From contig CM068369.1 of the NCBI GenBank assembly GCA_034769895.1, forward strand, positions 427,639,479 through 427,703,478: a stretch of 64,000 nucleotides of DNA. The letters run 5' to 3'. Positions 54,407 through 64,000 of this stretch are shown here, piece by piece. The notes beneath the pieces are model-generated. The model did not search any database. It saw only the letters and a program-made list of their open reading frames with translations, and was not told the DNA's origin. Positions within the stretch are counted from its first letter, which is position 1, and each line of letters opens with the position of its first letter. Both the position numbers and the translations under genes were made by a program. The stretch comes from Magicicada septendecula. Taxonomy: Eukaryota > Arthropoda > Insecta > Hemiptera > Cicadidae.

Positions 54407-56839
54407 ATGTGCAATCGACTACAGGTAATGGGCAACAACAATGAGGTAATAAACGACAACAATAAGGTAAGTAAAGTTTTTAAATATCTTAAGTTAAAAG
54501 TTAAATTGAAGAGGGTTTTAAGTAAAATATGGTTTAATAAACAATGTCTGGATAATAATGTCATCCCAAAGTATGCTCAAGTTAAAATTAAAAATAAGAA
54601 CAGTGTAGCCAAAAAAGTAAAAGAACAAAGCGAGAAGTTGTGGATAAAACTGGAAATAAGGTCACTCTACGGCTTAATCAATAGATATAATAGGGAATTA
54701 TATGACAGACACATAGAATTGTTAAGAATATACTCGTATGTAGAGTTAGAAGAAATATTATATAATTTTGGTTTGGGGTACGTAGAAAAGAAATTGGAAA
54801 ATAAAAATAAAAAAATGGTAGATAAGTTAAATAAATTAATAAGAAAGAACGAAGTAAAAAAGGAACACCTCTCTAAGAATAACTATGAAAAAAGAGTAAT
54901 AAACCTTACAGAGGTGAATTTCAATACAGAAGAAAAAGAAATGTTAGCAAAAGGCTTAAAATACGCACCGCCACCAGAATTAAATCAAGAAAAAACGATT
55001 ATTGAATGCGAAAGCATAATACAAAAACTAGGAAATGAAAATGATAAAAAAAGAATAAGGTGGGAAGTAGGGAATGTAGTAGATAAAATATTTAAGAAAA
55101 GTTTGTATAATTCAAAAAATGAACAAAAAATCAAATCAACTGTAACTAAACTAAAGAATAAAATAAAGAAAAATGATATTATAGTTACGAAGGCGGACAA
55201 AGGAAATACAATGGTACTACTGAGAAAGGACGAATACATAAAGAAAACGGAAGAATTTATAAGGGAAGGACCATACGAGGAAATAAAGTATGATTATACA
55301 AGTAAGTACCAGTCAAGGATAAAACAAATGATGAAACAGATAACATTTATAGAAGAAAGTAAGAAAAAGTATTTATTGGAAAGTAATCCAACAGCACCAA
55401 CTTTTAAAAGTCAGGTTAAGATACATAAAGAAGGAAAACCAATTAGACCGATTGTTTCTTTTATTAATGCACCTATTTATAAATTATCAAAGGAAGTTAG
55501 CAGAGTACTGAGAGAGAAATATGAATTTGGGACAAAATACAACATAGAGAATAATGTAAAATTGATAGAAAAATTAGAAAATATTAGGATTAATGTAAAT
55601 ACAAAATTGATATCACTGGATGTTAAGGACATGTTTACCAATATCACAGTAAATAAAGTTATTAAGTTAATAAACGATAATAATATGGGAGAATACAGGT
55701 ATAAAAAGCAGTTGATGAAAGTAATTAAAGAATGTGTAAACCAGAACTATTTTAGGTTTAATAACAAGTTTTATATACAGAAAAAAGGTTTACCTATGGG
55801 GTCTTCATTATCCCCTATTCTTGCTGAAATATACATGAATGATTTTGAAAAGCAATTAATAACTTCCACTAAGTATAAAGACAATATAAAATTATGGTCT
55901 AGATACGTTGATGATGTATTAGTAATTTGGGAAGGAAGCATAGAAGAAGTGCATGAGTTTATAAATGAGGTAAATAATAAGGATAAAAACTTACAATTTA
56001 AAGAAGAGATAGGAGGTAAGAAAATAAATTACTTAGATTTGAACATAGAAATTAAGGATAATGAGAAACTACAGTTTGGGATATTTAGGAAAGAGTCGTA
56101 TTCTGATATAATTATACCAAGAGAGTCTTACCACCCATATAGATATAAAATGGCGGCAATCAATACATTTTGTTACAGAGCTCAGAAGTGTTTAAAAGTG
56201 ACCGAATCAAAAGATAGGGAGTTAAAAACGATAAAGGGAATTGTAAGGAATAATAATTATAACACCAACATAGTGGATAAAGTTATGAAAAGGGTTAACA
56301 TACAAAAAGCTAAAATAGAACCAGAACAAAAGAATTATGCAGGGTCATTGACATACATAGGTTCACATACTAGAAAAATTATAAAATGTTTTAATAAATA
56401 TGGAGTAGATATAGCTATTAAAAAATGTGAAACGGTATTTGATAAGATAAGGAATAAGAATATAGAAAAAATTCCAGTATTACAGAAAAGCGGAATTTAT
56501 AAATTAAAATGTAAAGACTGCAACAAAGTGTACCTAGGTGAGACAGGACGAAAATTCGTATGCAGGTTGTCTGACCACAAACGTGGAGAAGGTAATAGAA
56601 CAACCAATTCGTTATATGCAAGACATTTCATAGAAGACAACCATAAGTTTGTTAATCCTTTGGAAGAATACGAAATTGTAAAAGTAGTAAATAACACAGT
56701 TGAAAGGAAGCTTAGAGAGGAGTTAGAAATATTAAAAGAAAGAGAAAAAGGGTTAGACAATTTAATTAATATTAAAATTAAATTTGATAATGAAGAAATA
56801 TTTTATAACATGATGGTTAAAATAAGGGTGTGTGACTGA
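54407..56839 (+). CDS. PLE copy 12: RT/GIY-YIG protein with altered C-terminus (810 aa)
   Basis: A 65-bp deletion at about 56814 removes the normal stop and part of the 3' untranslated sequence. The flanking GAT on both sides suggests a microhomology join. The protein runs on to end NMMVKIRVCD instead of NMIKK. RT and GIY-YIG motifs are complete, so the change affects only the tail. It has N44, N132 and K143. Confidence 0.93.
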   Translation: MCNRLQVMGNNNEVINDNNKVSKVFKYLKLKVKLKRVLSKIWFNKQCLDNNVIPKYAQVKIKNKNSVAKKVKEQSEKLWIKLEIRSLYGLINRYNRELYDRHIELLRIYSYVELEEILYNFGLGYVEKKLENKNKKMVDKLNKLIRKNEVKKEHLSKNNYEKRVINLTEVNFNTEEKEMLAKGLKYAPPPELNQEKTIIECESIIQKLGNENDKKRIRWEVGNVVDKIFKKSLYNSKNEQKIKSTVTKLKNKIKKNDIIVTKADKGNTMVLLRKDEYIKKTEEFIREGPYEEIKYDYTSKYQSRIKQMMKQITFIEESKKKYLLESNPTAPTFKSQVKIHKEGKPIRPIVSFINAPIYKLSKEVSRVLREKYEFGTKYNIENNVKLIEKLENIRINVNTKLISLDVKDMFTNITVNKVIKLINDNNMGEYRYKKQLMKVIKECVNQNYFRFNNKFYIQKKGLPMGSSLSPILAEIYMNDFEKQLITSTKYKDNIKLWSRYVDDVLVIWEGSIEEVHEFINEVNNKDKNLQFKEEIGGKKINYLDLNIEIKDNEKLQFGIFRKESYSDIIIPRESYHPYRYKMAAINTFCYRAQKCLKVTESKDRELKTIKGIVRNNNYNTNIVDKVMKRVNIQKAKIEPEQKNYAGSLTYIGSHTRKIIKCFNKYGVDIAIKKCETVFDKIRNKNIEKIPVLQKSGIYKLKCKDCNKVYLGETGRKFVCRLSDHKRGEGNRTTNSLYARHFIEDNHKFVNPLEEYEIVKVVNNTVERKLREELEILKEREKGLDNLINIKIKFDNEEIFYNMMVKIRVCD

Positions 56840-56880
56840 CCCACGTGTGTGGAGAGGAAGTAGGGTAAGTTTAAAAGGAT

Positions 56881-56986
<106 letters not shown>

Positions 56987-57139
56987 AAACACAAGGAATT
57001 TGCTAGAAAAATATGTAACTGTACAGATGGTGTGGGACAGGGTTTAGGGGGTGGGGAAGGGCCATTATATTATAGCTTGTTGTGTGTGAGCAGGGTGGGG
57101 GAGAGGGGTGAAGGGTTTGTTTTTAAAATAATTTCTGCC

Positions 57140-57189
57140 TATTCCGATCTGACGATGGGCTGTGAGGCTTGAAAGCGCTAATCGGGATA
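57140..57189 (+). ncRNA. hammerhead ribozyme, PLE copy 13
   Basis: Intact core and stem I. The predicted cut is after 57180. Confidence 0.8.
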
Positions 57190-57275
57190 ATTTTTATATA
57201 GTGGTGTGCAACTGTGATCATTCTGATTGTGATTTCAACCACTAACACAAATTTCTTCATTAAACGTCTGTTAAG

Positions 57276-59693
57276 ATGTGCAATCGACTACAGGTAATGG
57301 GCAACAACAATGAGGTAATAAACGACAACAATAAGGTAAGTAAAGTTTTTAAATATCTTAAGTTAAAAGTTAAATTGAAGAGGGTTTTAAGTAAAATATG
57401 GTTTAATAAACAATGTCTGGATAATAATGTCATCCCAAAGTATGCTCAAGTTAAAATTAAAAATAAGAACAGTGTAGCCAAAAAAGTAAAAGAACAAAGC
57501 GAGAAGTTGTGGATAAAACTGGAAATAAGGTCACTCTACGGCTTAATCAATAGATATAATAGGGAATTATATGACAGACACATAGAATTGTTAAGAATAT
57601 ACTCGTATGTAGAGTTAGAAGAAATATTATATAATTTTGGTTTGGGGTACGTAGAAAAGAAATTGGAAAAGAAAAATAAAAAAATGGTAGATAAGTTAAA
57701 TCAATTAATAAGAAAGAACGAAGTAAAAAAGGAACACCTCTCTAAGAATAACTATGAAAAAAGAGTAATAAACCTTACAGAGGTGAATTTCAATACAGAA
57801 GAAAAAGAAATGTTAGCAAAAGGCTTAAAATACGCACCGCCACCAGAATTAAATCAAGAAAAAACGATTATTGAATGCGAAAGCATAATACAAAAACTAG
57901 GAAATGAAAATGATAAAAAAAGAATAAGGTGGGAAGTAGGGAATGTAGTAGATAAAATATTTAAGAAAAGTTTGTATAATTCAAAAAATGAACAAAAAAT
58001 CAAATCAACTGTAACTAAACTAAAGAATAAAATAAAGAAAAATGATATTATAGTTACGAAGGTGGACAAAGGAAATACAATGGTACTACTGAGAAAGGAC
58101 GAATACATAAAGAAAACGGAAGAATTTATAAGGGAAGGACCATACGAGGAAATAAAGTATGATTATACAAGTAAGTACCAGTCAAGGATAAAACAAATGA
58201 TGAAACAGATAACATTTATAGAAGAAAGTAAGAAAAAGTATTTATTGGAAAGTAATCCAACAGCACCAACTTTTAAAAGTCAGGTTAAGATACATAAAGA
58301 AGGAAAACCAATTAGACCGATTGTTTCTTTTATTAATGCACCTATTTATAAATTATCAAAGGAAGTTAGCAGAGTACTGAGAGAGAAATATGAATTTGGG
58401 ACAAAATACAACATAGAGAATAATGTAAAATTGATAGAAAAATTAGAAAATATTAGGATTAATGTAAATACAAAATTGATATCACTGGATGTTAAGGACA
58501 TGTTTACCAATATCACAGTAAATAAAGTTATTAAGTTAATAAACGATAATAATATGGGAGAATACAGGTATAAAAAGCAGTTGATGAAAGTAATTAAAGA
58601 ATGTGTAAACCAGAACTATTTTAGGTTTAATAACAAGTTTTATATACAGAAAAAAGGTTTACCTATGGGGTCTTCATTATCCCCTATTCTTGCTGAAATA
58701 TACATGAATGATTTTCAAAAGCAATTAATAACTTCCACTAAGTATAAAGACAATATAAAATTATGGTCTAGATACGTTGATGATGTATTAGTAATTTGGG
58801 AAGGAAGCATAGAAGAAGTGCATGAGTTTATAAATGAGGTAAATAATAAGGATAAAAACTTACAATTTAAAGAAGAGATAGGAGGTAAGAAAATAAATTA
58901 CTTAGATTTGAACATAGAAATTAAGGATAATGAGAAACTACAGTTTGCGATATTTAGGAAAGAGTCGTATTCTGATATAATTATACCAAGAGAGTCTTAC
59001 CACCCATATAGATATAAAATGGCGGCAATCAATACATTTTGTTACAGAGCTCAGAAGTGTTTAAAAGTGACCGAATCAAAAGATAGGGAGTTAAAAACGA
59101 TAAAGGGAATTGTAAGGAATAATAATTATAACACCAACATAGTGGATAAAGTTATGAAAAGGGTTAACATACAAAAAGCTAAAATAGAACCAGAACAAAA
59201 GAATTATGCAGGGTCATTGACATACATAGGTTCACATACTAGAAAAATTATAAAATGTTTTAATAAATATGGAGTAGATATAGCTATTAAAAAATGTGAA
59301 ACGGTATTTGATAAGATAAGGAATAAGAATATAGAAAAAATTCCAGTATTACAGAAAAGCGGAATTTATAAATTAAAATGTAAAGACTGCAACAAAGTGT
59401 ACCTAGGTGAGACAGGACGAAAATTCGTATGCAGGTTGTCTGACCACAAACGTGGAGAAGGTAATAGAACAACCAATTCGTTATATGCAAGACATTTCAT
59501 AGAAGACAACCATAAGTTTGTTAATCCTTTGGAAGAATACGAAATTGTAAAAGTAGTAAATAACACAGTTGAAAGGAAGCTTAGAGAGGAGTTAGAAATA
59601 TTAAAAGAAAGAGAAAAAGGGTTAGACAATTTAATTAATATTAAAATTAAATTTGATAATGAAGAAATATTTTATAACATGATTAAGAAGTAA
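57276..59693 (+). CDS. PLE copy 13: RT/GIY-YIG protein (805 aa)
   Basis: Intact ORF with N44, K132 and Q143 and private A263V (in TKADKG), E481Q and G558A. A263V changes the first conserved RT block. The other catalytic residues are unchanged. Confidence 0.94.
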   Translation: MCNRLQVMGNNNEVINDNNKVSKVFKYLKLKVKLKRVLSKIWFNKQCLDNNVIPKYAQVKIKNKNSVAKKVKEQSEKLWIKLEIRSLYGLINRYNRELYDRHIELLRIYSYVELEEILYNFGLGYVEKKLEKKNKKMVDKLNQLIRKNEVKKEHLSKNNYEKRVINLTEVNFNTEEKEMLAKGLKYAPPPELNQEKTIIECESIIQKLGNENDKKRIRWEVGNVVDKIFKKSLYNSKNEQKIKSTVTKLKNKIKKNDIIVTKVDKGNTMVLLRKDEYIKKTEEFIREGPYEEIKYDYTSKYQSRIKQMMKQITFIEESKKKYLLESNPTAPTFKSQVKIHKEGKPIRPIVSFINAPIYKLSKEVSRVLREKYEFGTKYNIENNVKLIEKLENIRINVNTKLISLDVKDMFTNITVNKVIKLINDNNMGEYRYKKQLMKVIKECVNQNYFRFNNKFYIQKKGLPMGSSLSPILAEIYMNDFQKQLITSTKYKDNIKLWSRYVDDVLVIWEGSIEEVHEFINEVNNKDKNLQFKEEIGGKKINYLDLNIEIKDNEKLQFAIFRKESYSDIIIPRESYHPYRYKMAAINTFCYRAQKCLKVTESKDRELKTIKGIVRNNNYNTNIVDKVMKRVNIQKAKIEPEQKNYAGSLTYIGSHTRKIIKCFNKYGVDIAIKKCETVFDKIRNKNIEKIPVLQKSGIYKLKCKDCNKVYLGETGRKFVCRLSDHKRGEGNRTTNSLYARHFIEDNHKFVNPLEEYEIVKVVNNTVERKLREELEILKEREKGLDNLINIKIKFDNEEIFYNMIKK

Positions 59694-59815
59694 ATGATAG
59701 AGGACAGATAGATAAGATTAAGAATTATTTGCATAGTACTAATTGGATGGTTAAAATAAGGGTGTGTGACTGACCCACCTGTGTGGAGAGGGAGTAGGGT
59801 AAGTTTAAAAGGATG

Positions 59816-59820
59816 CACGC

Positions 59821-59866
<46 letters not shown>
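59816..59866 (+). repeat. (CA)n microsatellite, spacer 13-14
   Basis: About 51 bp with two early G interruptions. Just upstream, CCCACCTGTG replaces CCCACGTGTG. Confidence 0.95.
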
Positions 59867-59868
<2 letters not shown>

Positions 59869-60021
59869 AAACACAAGGAATTTGCTAGAAAAATATGTAA
59901 CTGTACAGATGGTGTGGGACAGGGTTTAGGGGGTGGGGAAGGGCCATTATATTATAGCTTGTTGTGTGTGAGCAGGGTGGGGGAGAGGGGTGAAGGGTTT
60001 GTTTTTAAAATAATTTCTGCC

Positions 60022-60071
60022 TATTCCGATCTGACGATGGGCTGTGAGGCTTGAAAGCGCTAATCGGGATA
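60022..60071 (+). ncRNA. hammerhead ribozyme, PLE copy 14
   Basis: Intact core and stem I. The predicted cut is after 60062. Confidence 0.8.
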
Positions 60072-60157
60072 ATTTTTATATAGTGGTGTGCAACTGTGAT
60101 CATTCTCATTGTGATTTCAACCACTAACACAAATTTCTTCATTAAACGTCTGTTAAG

Positions 60158-62575
60158 ATGTGCAATCGACTACAGGTAATGGGCAACAACAATGAGGTAA
60201 TAAACGACAACAATAAGGTAAGTAAAGTTTTTAAATATCTTAAGTTAAAAGTTAAATTGAAGAGGGTTTTAAGTAAAATATGGTTTAATAAACAATGTCT
60301 GGATAATAATGTCATCCCAAAGTACGCTCAAGTTAAAATTAAAAATAAGAACAGTGTAGCCAAAAAAGTAAAAGAACAAAGCGAGAAGTTGTGGATAAAA
60401 CTGGAAATAAGGTCACTCTACGGCTTAATCAATAGATATAATAGGGAATTATATGAGAGACACATAGAATTGTTAAGAATATACTCGTATGTAGAGTTAG
60501 AAGAAATATTATATAATTTTGGTTTGGGGTACGTGGAAAAGAAATTGGAAAAGAAAAATAAAAAAATGGTAGATAAGTTAAATCAATTAATAAGAAAGAA
60601 CGAAGTAAAAAAGGAACACCTCTCTAAGAATAACTATGAAAAAAGAGTAATAAACCTTACAGAGGTGAATTTCAATACAGAAGAAAAAGAAATGTTAGCA
60701 AAAGGCTTAAAATACGCACCGCCACCAGAATTAAATCAAGAAAAAACGATTATTGAATGCGAAAGCATAATACAAAAACTAGGAAATGAAAATGATAAAA
60801 AAAGAATAAGGTGGGAAGTAGGGAATGTAGTAGATAAAATATTTAAGAAAATTTTGTATAATTCAAAAAATGAACAAAAAATCAAATCAACTGTAACTAA
60901 ACTAAAGAATAAAATAAAGAAAAATGATATTATAGATACGAAGGCGGACAAAGGAAATACAATGGTACTACTGAGAAAGGATGAATACATAAAGAAAACG
61001 GAAGAATTTATAAGGGAAGGACCATACGAGGAAATAAAGTATGATTATACAAGTAAGTACCAGTCAAGGATAAAACAAATGATGAAACAGATAACATTTA
61101 TAGAAGAAAATAAGAAAAAGTATTTATTGGAAAGTAATCCAACAGCAACAACTTTTAAAAGTCAGGTTAAGATACATAAAGAAGGAAAACCAATTAGACC
61201 GATTGTTTCTTTTATTAATGCACCTATTTATAAATTATCAAAGGAAGTTAGCAGAGTACTGAGAGAGAAATATGAATTTGGGACAAAATACAACACAGAG
61301 AATAACGTAAAATTGATAGAAAAATTAGAAAATATTAGGATTAATGTAAATACAAAATTGATATCACTGGATGTTAAGGACATGTTTACCAATATCACAG
61401 TAAATAAAGTTATTAAGTTAATAAACGATAATAATATGGGAGAATACAGGTATAAAAAGCAGTTGATGAAAGTAATTAAAGAATGTGTAAATCAGAACTA
61501 TTTTAGGTTTAATAACAAGTTTTATATACAGAAAAAAGGTTTACCTATGGGGTCTTCATTATCCCCTATTCTTGCTGAAATATACATGAATGATTTTGAA
61601 AAGCAATTAATAACTTCCACTAAGTATAAAGACAATATAAAATTATGGTCTAGATACGTTGATGATGTATTAGTAATTTGGGAAGGAAGCATAGAAGAAG
61701 TGCATGAGTTTATAAATGAGGTAAATAATAAGGATAAAAACTTACAATTTAAAGAAGAGATAGGAGGTAAGAAAATAAATTACTTAGATTTGAACATAGA
61801 AATTAAGGATAATGAGAAACTACAGTTTGGGATATTTAGGAAAGAGTCGTATTCTGATATAATTATACCAAGAGAGTCTTACCACCCATATAGATATAAA
61901 ATGGCGGCAATCAATACATTTTGTTACAGAGCTCAGAAGTGTTTAAAAGTGACCGAATCAAAAGATAGGGAGTTAAAAACGATAAAGGGAATTGTAAGGA
62001 ATAATAATTATAACACCAACATAGTGGATAAAGTTATGAAAAGGGTTAACATACAAAAAGCTAAAATAGAACCAGAACAAAAGAATTATGCAGGGTCATT
62101 GACATACATAGGTTCACATACTAGAAAAATTATAAAATGTTTTAATAAATATGGAGTAGATATAGCTATTAAAAAATGTGAAACGGTATTTGATAAGATA
62201 AGGAATAAGAATATAGAAAAAATTCCAGTATTACAGAAAAGCGGAATTTATAAATTAAAATGTAAAGACTGCAACAAAGTGTACCTAGGTGAGACAGGAC
62301 GAAAATTCGTATGCAGGTTGTCTGACCACAAACGTGGAGAAGGTAATAGAACAACCAATTCGTTATATGCAAGACATTTCATAGAAGACAACCATAAGTT
62401 TGTTAATCCTTTGGAAGAATACGAAATTGTAAAAGTAGTAAATAACACAGTTGAAAGGAAGCTTAGAGAGGAGTTAGAAATATTAAAAGAAAGAGAAAAA
62501 GGGTTAGACAATTTAATTAATATTAAAATTAAATTTGATAATGAAGAAATATTTTATAACATGATTAAGAAGTAA
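60158..62575 (+). CDS. PLE copy 14: RT/GIY-YIG protein (805 aa), many private changes
   Basis: Open ORF with six private changes: D100E, S232I, V260D, S318N, P331T and I380T. V260D lies just before TKADKG and P331T is in the conserved Pro-Thr block before KIHK. This is more private change than in any other full-length open copy, so it may be decaying despite the open frame. Confidence 0.93.
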   Translation: MCNRLQVMGNNNEVINDNNKVSKVFKYLKLKVKLKRVLSKIWFNKQCLDNNVIPKYAQVKIKNKNSVAKKVKEQSEKLWIKLEIRSLYGLINRYNRELYERHIELLRIYSYVELEEILYNFGLGYVEKKLEKKNKKMVDKLNQLIRKNEVKKEHLSKNNYEKRVINLTEVNFNTEEKEMLAKGLKYAPPPELNQEKTIIECESIIQKLGNENDKKRIRWEVGNVVDKIFKKILYNSKNEQKIKSTVTKLKNKIKKNDIIDTKADKGNTMVLLRKDEYIKKTEEFIREGPYEEIKYDYTSKYQSRIKQMMKQITFIEENKKKYLLESNPTATTFKSQVKIHKEGKPIRPIVSFINAPIYKLSKEVSRVLREKYEFGTKYNTENNVKLIEKLENIRINVNTKLISLDVKDMFTNITVNKVIKLINDNNMGEYRYKKQLMKVIKECVNQNYFRFNNKFYIQKKGLPMGSSLSPILAEIYMNDFEKQLITSTKYKDNIKLWSRYVDDVLVIWEGSIEEVHEFINEVNNKDKNLQFKEEIGGKKINYLDLNIEIKDNEKLQFGIFRKESYSDIIIPRESYHPYRYKMAAINTFCYRAQKCLKVTESKDRELKTIKGIVRNNNYNTNIVDKVMKRVNIQKAKIEPEQKNYAGSLTYIGSHTRKIIKCFNKYGVDIAIKKCETVFDKIRNKNIEKIPVLQKSGIYKLKCKDCNKVYLGETGRKFVCRLSDHKRGEGNRTTNSLYARHFIEDNHKFVNPLEEYEIVKVVNNTVERKLREELEILKEREKGLDNLINIKIKFDNEEIFYNMIKK

Positions 62576-62697
62576 ATGATAGAGGACAGATAGATAAGAT
62601 TAAGAATTATTTGCATAGTACTAATTGGATGGTTAAAATAAGGGTGTGTGACTGACCCACGTGTGTGGAGAGGAAGTAGGGTAAGTTTAAAAGGATG

Positions 62698-62730
<33 letters not shown>
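62698..62730 (+). repeat. (CA)n microsatellite, spacer 14-15
   Basis: About 33 bp with one early G interruption. Confidence 0.95.
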
Positions 62731-62732
<2 letters not shown>

Positions 62733-62885
62733 AAACACAAGGAATTTGCTAGAAAAATATGTAACTGTACAGATGGTGTGGGACAGGGTTTAGGGGGTGG
62801 GGAAGGGCCATTATATTATAGCTTGTTGTGTGTGAGCAGGGTGGGGGAGAGGGGTGAAGGGTTTGTTTTTAAAATAATTTCTGCC

Positions 62886-62935
62886 TATTCCGATCTGACG
62901 ATGGGCTGTGAGGCTTGAAAGCGCTAATCGGGATA
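62886..62935 (+). ncRNA. hammerhead ribozyme, PLE copy 15
   Basis: Intact core and stem I. The predicted cut is after 62926. Confidence 0.8.
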
Positions 62936-63021
62936 ATTTTTATATAGTGGTGTGCAACTGTGATCATTCTGATTGTGATTTCAACCACTAACACAAATTT
63001 CTTCATTAAACGTCTGTTAAG

Positions 63022-64000
63022 ATGTGCAATCGACTACAGGTAATGGGCAACAACAATGAGGTAATAAACGACAACAATAAGGTAAGTAAAGTTTTTAAAT
63101 ATCTTAAGTTAAAAGTTAAATTGAAGAGGGTTTTAAGTAAAATATGGTTTAATAAACAATGTCTGGATAATAATGTCATCCCAAAGTACGCTCAAGTTAA
63201 AATTAAAAATAAGAACAGTGTAGCCAAAAAAGTAAAAGAACAAAGCGAGAAGTTGTGGATAAAACTGGAAATAAGGTCACTCTACGGCTTAATCAATAGA
63301 TATAATAGGGAATTATATGACAGACACATAGAATTGTTAAGAATATACTCGTATGTAGAGTTAGAAGAAATATTATATAATTTTGGTTTGGGGTACGTGG
63401 AAAAGAAATTGGAAAATAAAAATAAAAAATGGTAGATAAGTTAAATCAATTAATAAGAAAGAACGAAGTAAAAAAGGAACACCTCTCTAAGAATAACTAT
63501 GAAAAAAGAGTAATAAACCTTACAGAGGTGAATTTCAATACAGAAGAAAAAGAAATGTTAGCAAAAGGCTTAAAATACGCACCGCCACCAGAATTAAATC
63601 AAGAAAAAACGATTATTGAATGCGAAAGCATAATACAAAAACTAGGAAATGAAAATGATAAAAAAAGAATAAGGTGGGAAGTAGGGAATGTAGTAGATAA
63701 AATATTTAAGAAAAGTTTGTATAATTCAAAAAATGAACAAAAAATCAAATCAACTGTAACTAAACTAAAGAATAAAATAAAGAAAAATGATATTATAGTT
63801 ACGAAGGCGGACAAAGGAAATACAATGGTACTACTGAGAAAGGACGAATACATAAAGAAAACGGAAGAATTTATAAGGGAAGGACCATACGAGGAAATAA
63901 AGTATGATTATACAAGTAAGTACCAGTCAAGGATAAAACAAATGATGAAACAGATAACATTTATAGAAGAAAGTAAGAAAAAGTATTTATTGGAAAGTAA
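63022..64000 (+). pseudogene. PLE copy 15, frameshifted and cut by window end
   Basis: One A is missing from the run at about 63423-63428 (AATAAAAAATGG, six A, where others have seven). The first frame ends at 63435 after 137 residues. The downstream sequence to 64000 matches the other copies in the shifted frame, up to the region of residue 327. The remainder lies outside the window. A single-base loss in a homopolymer could be a sequencing error. Confidence 0.88.

Overview
This window comes from a large, AT-rich animal genome, most likely an insect or other arthropod. The signs are spliced exons with GT-AG borders, a decayed mariner, an intact Ty3/gypsy LTR retrotransposon and a long array of Penelope-like retroelements (PLEs). 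There is no bacterial-style gene organisation. The arthropod assignment is inferred from the element families, not from a marker gene.

Layout. (1) 1-256 is a diverged dispersed repeat that recurs at 20377-20639. (2) 746-10263 is a complete, young Ty3/gypsy element on the minus strand. It has 1.22-kb LTRs that differ by about 4 substitutions and 2 indels, a 4-bp AAAG target duplication, a gag ORF with a RanBP2-type zinc finger, and a -1 frameshift into pol (protease, RT, RNase H, integrase). A 1.8-kb tail holds no env. (3) 10268-12892 is AT-rich with no gene seen. (4) 12911-13588 is a near-perfect 678-bp palindrome lying between two TA microsatellites. (5) 14275-18504 is part of a host gene on the minus strand: two phase-0 exons separated by a 4-kb intron that contains a mariner pseudogene, a tandem duplication and a hammerhead-like relic. 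(6) 18505-22207 is repeat-rich, with the second dispersed-repeat copy, an LTR-like promoter region and a 41-bp tandem repeat. (7) 22208 to the window end (64000, still continuing) is a head-to-tail array of 14 complete copies and a partial fifteenth copy of one PLE.

The PLE array is the outstanding feature. Each unit is a constant 2831 bp plus a (CA)n tract of 33-129 bp. Apart from the indels noted, all unit-length variation is in that tract. Each unit encodes one 805-residue protein with a reverse transcriptase (YVDD) and a C-terminal GIY-YIG endonuclease with a CxxC insert. Eleven of the 14 complete copies keep the full ORF, a twelfth is open with a changed C-terminus, and copies 1, 3 and 15 are frameshifted. 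Every spacer carries, in order, (CA)n, two G-quadruplex-type G-run clusters and a 50-nt hammerhead-ribozyme motif whose predicted cut lies about 95 nt upstream of the ORF start. A read-through transcript of the array could therefore cut itself into unit-length mRNAs. Variants are shared in mosaic patterns among units, and the first copy at the array edge is the most divergent, as expected for concerted evolution of a retroelement turned satellite.
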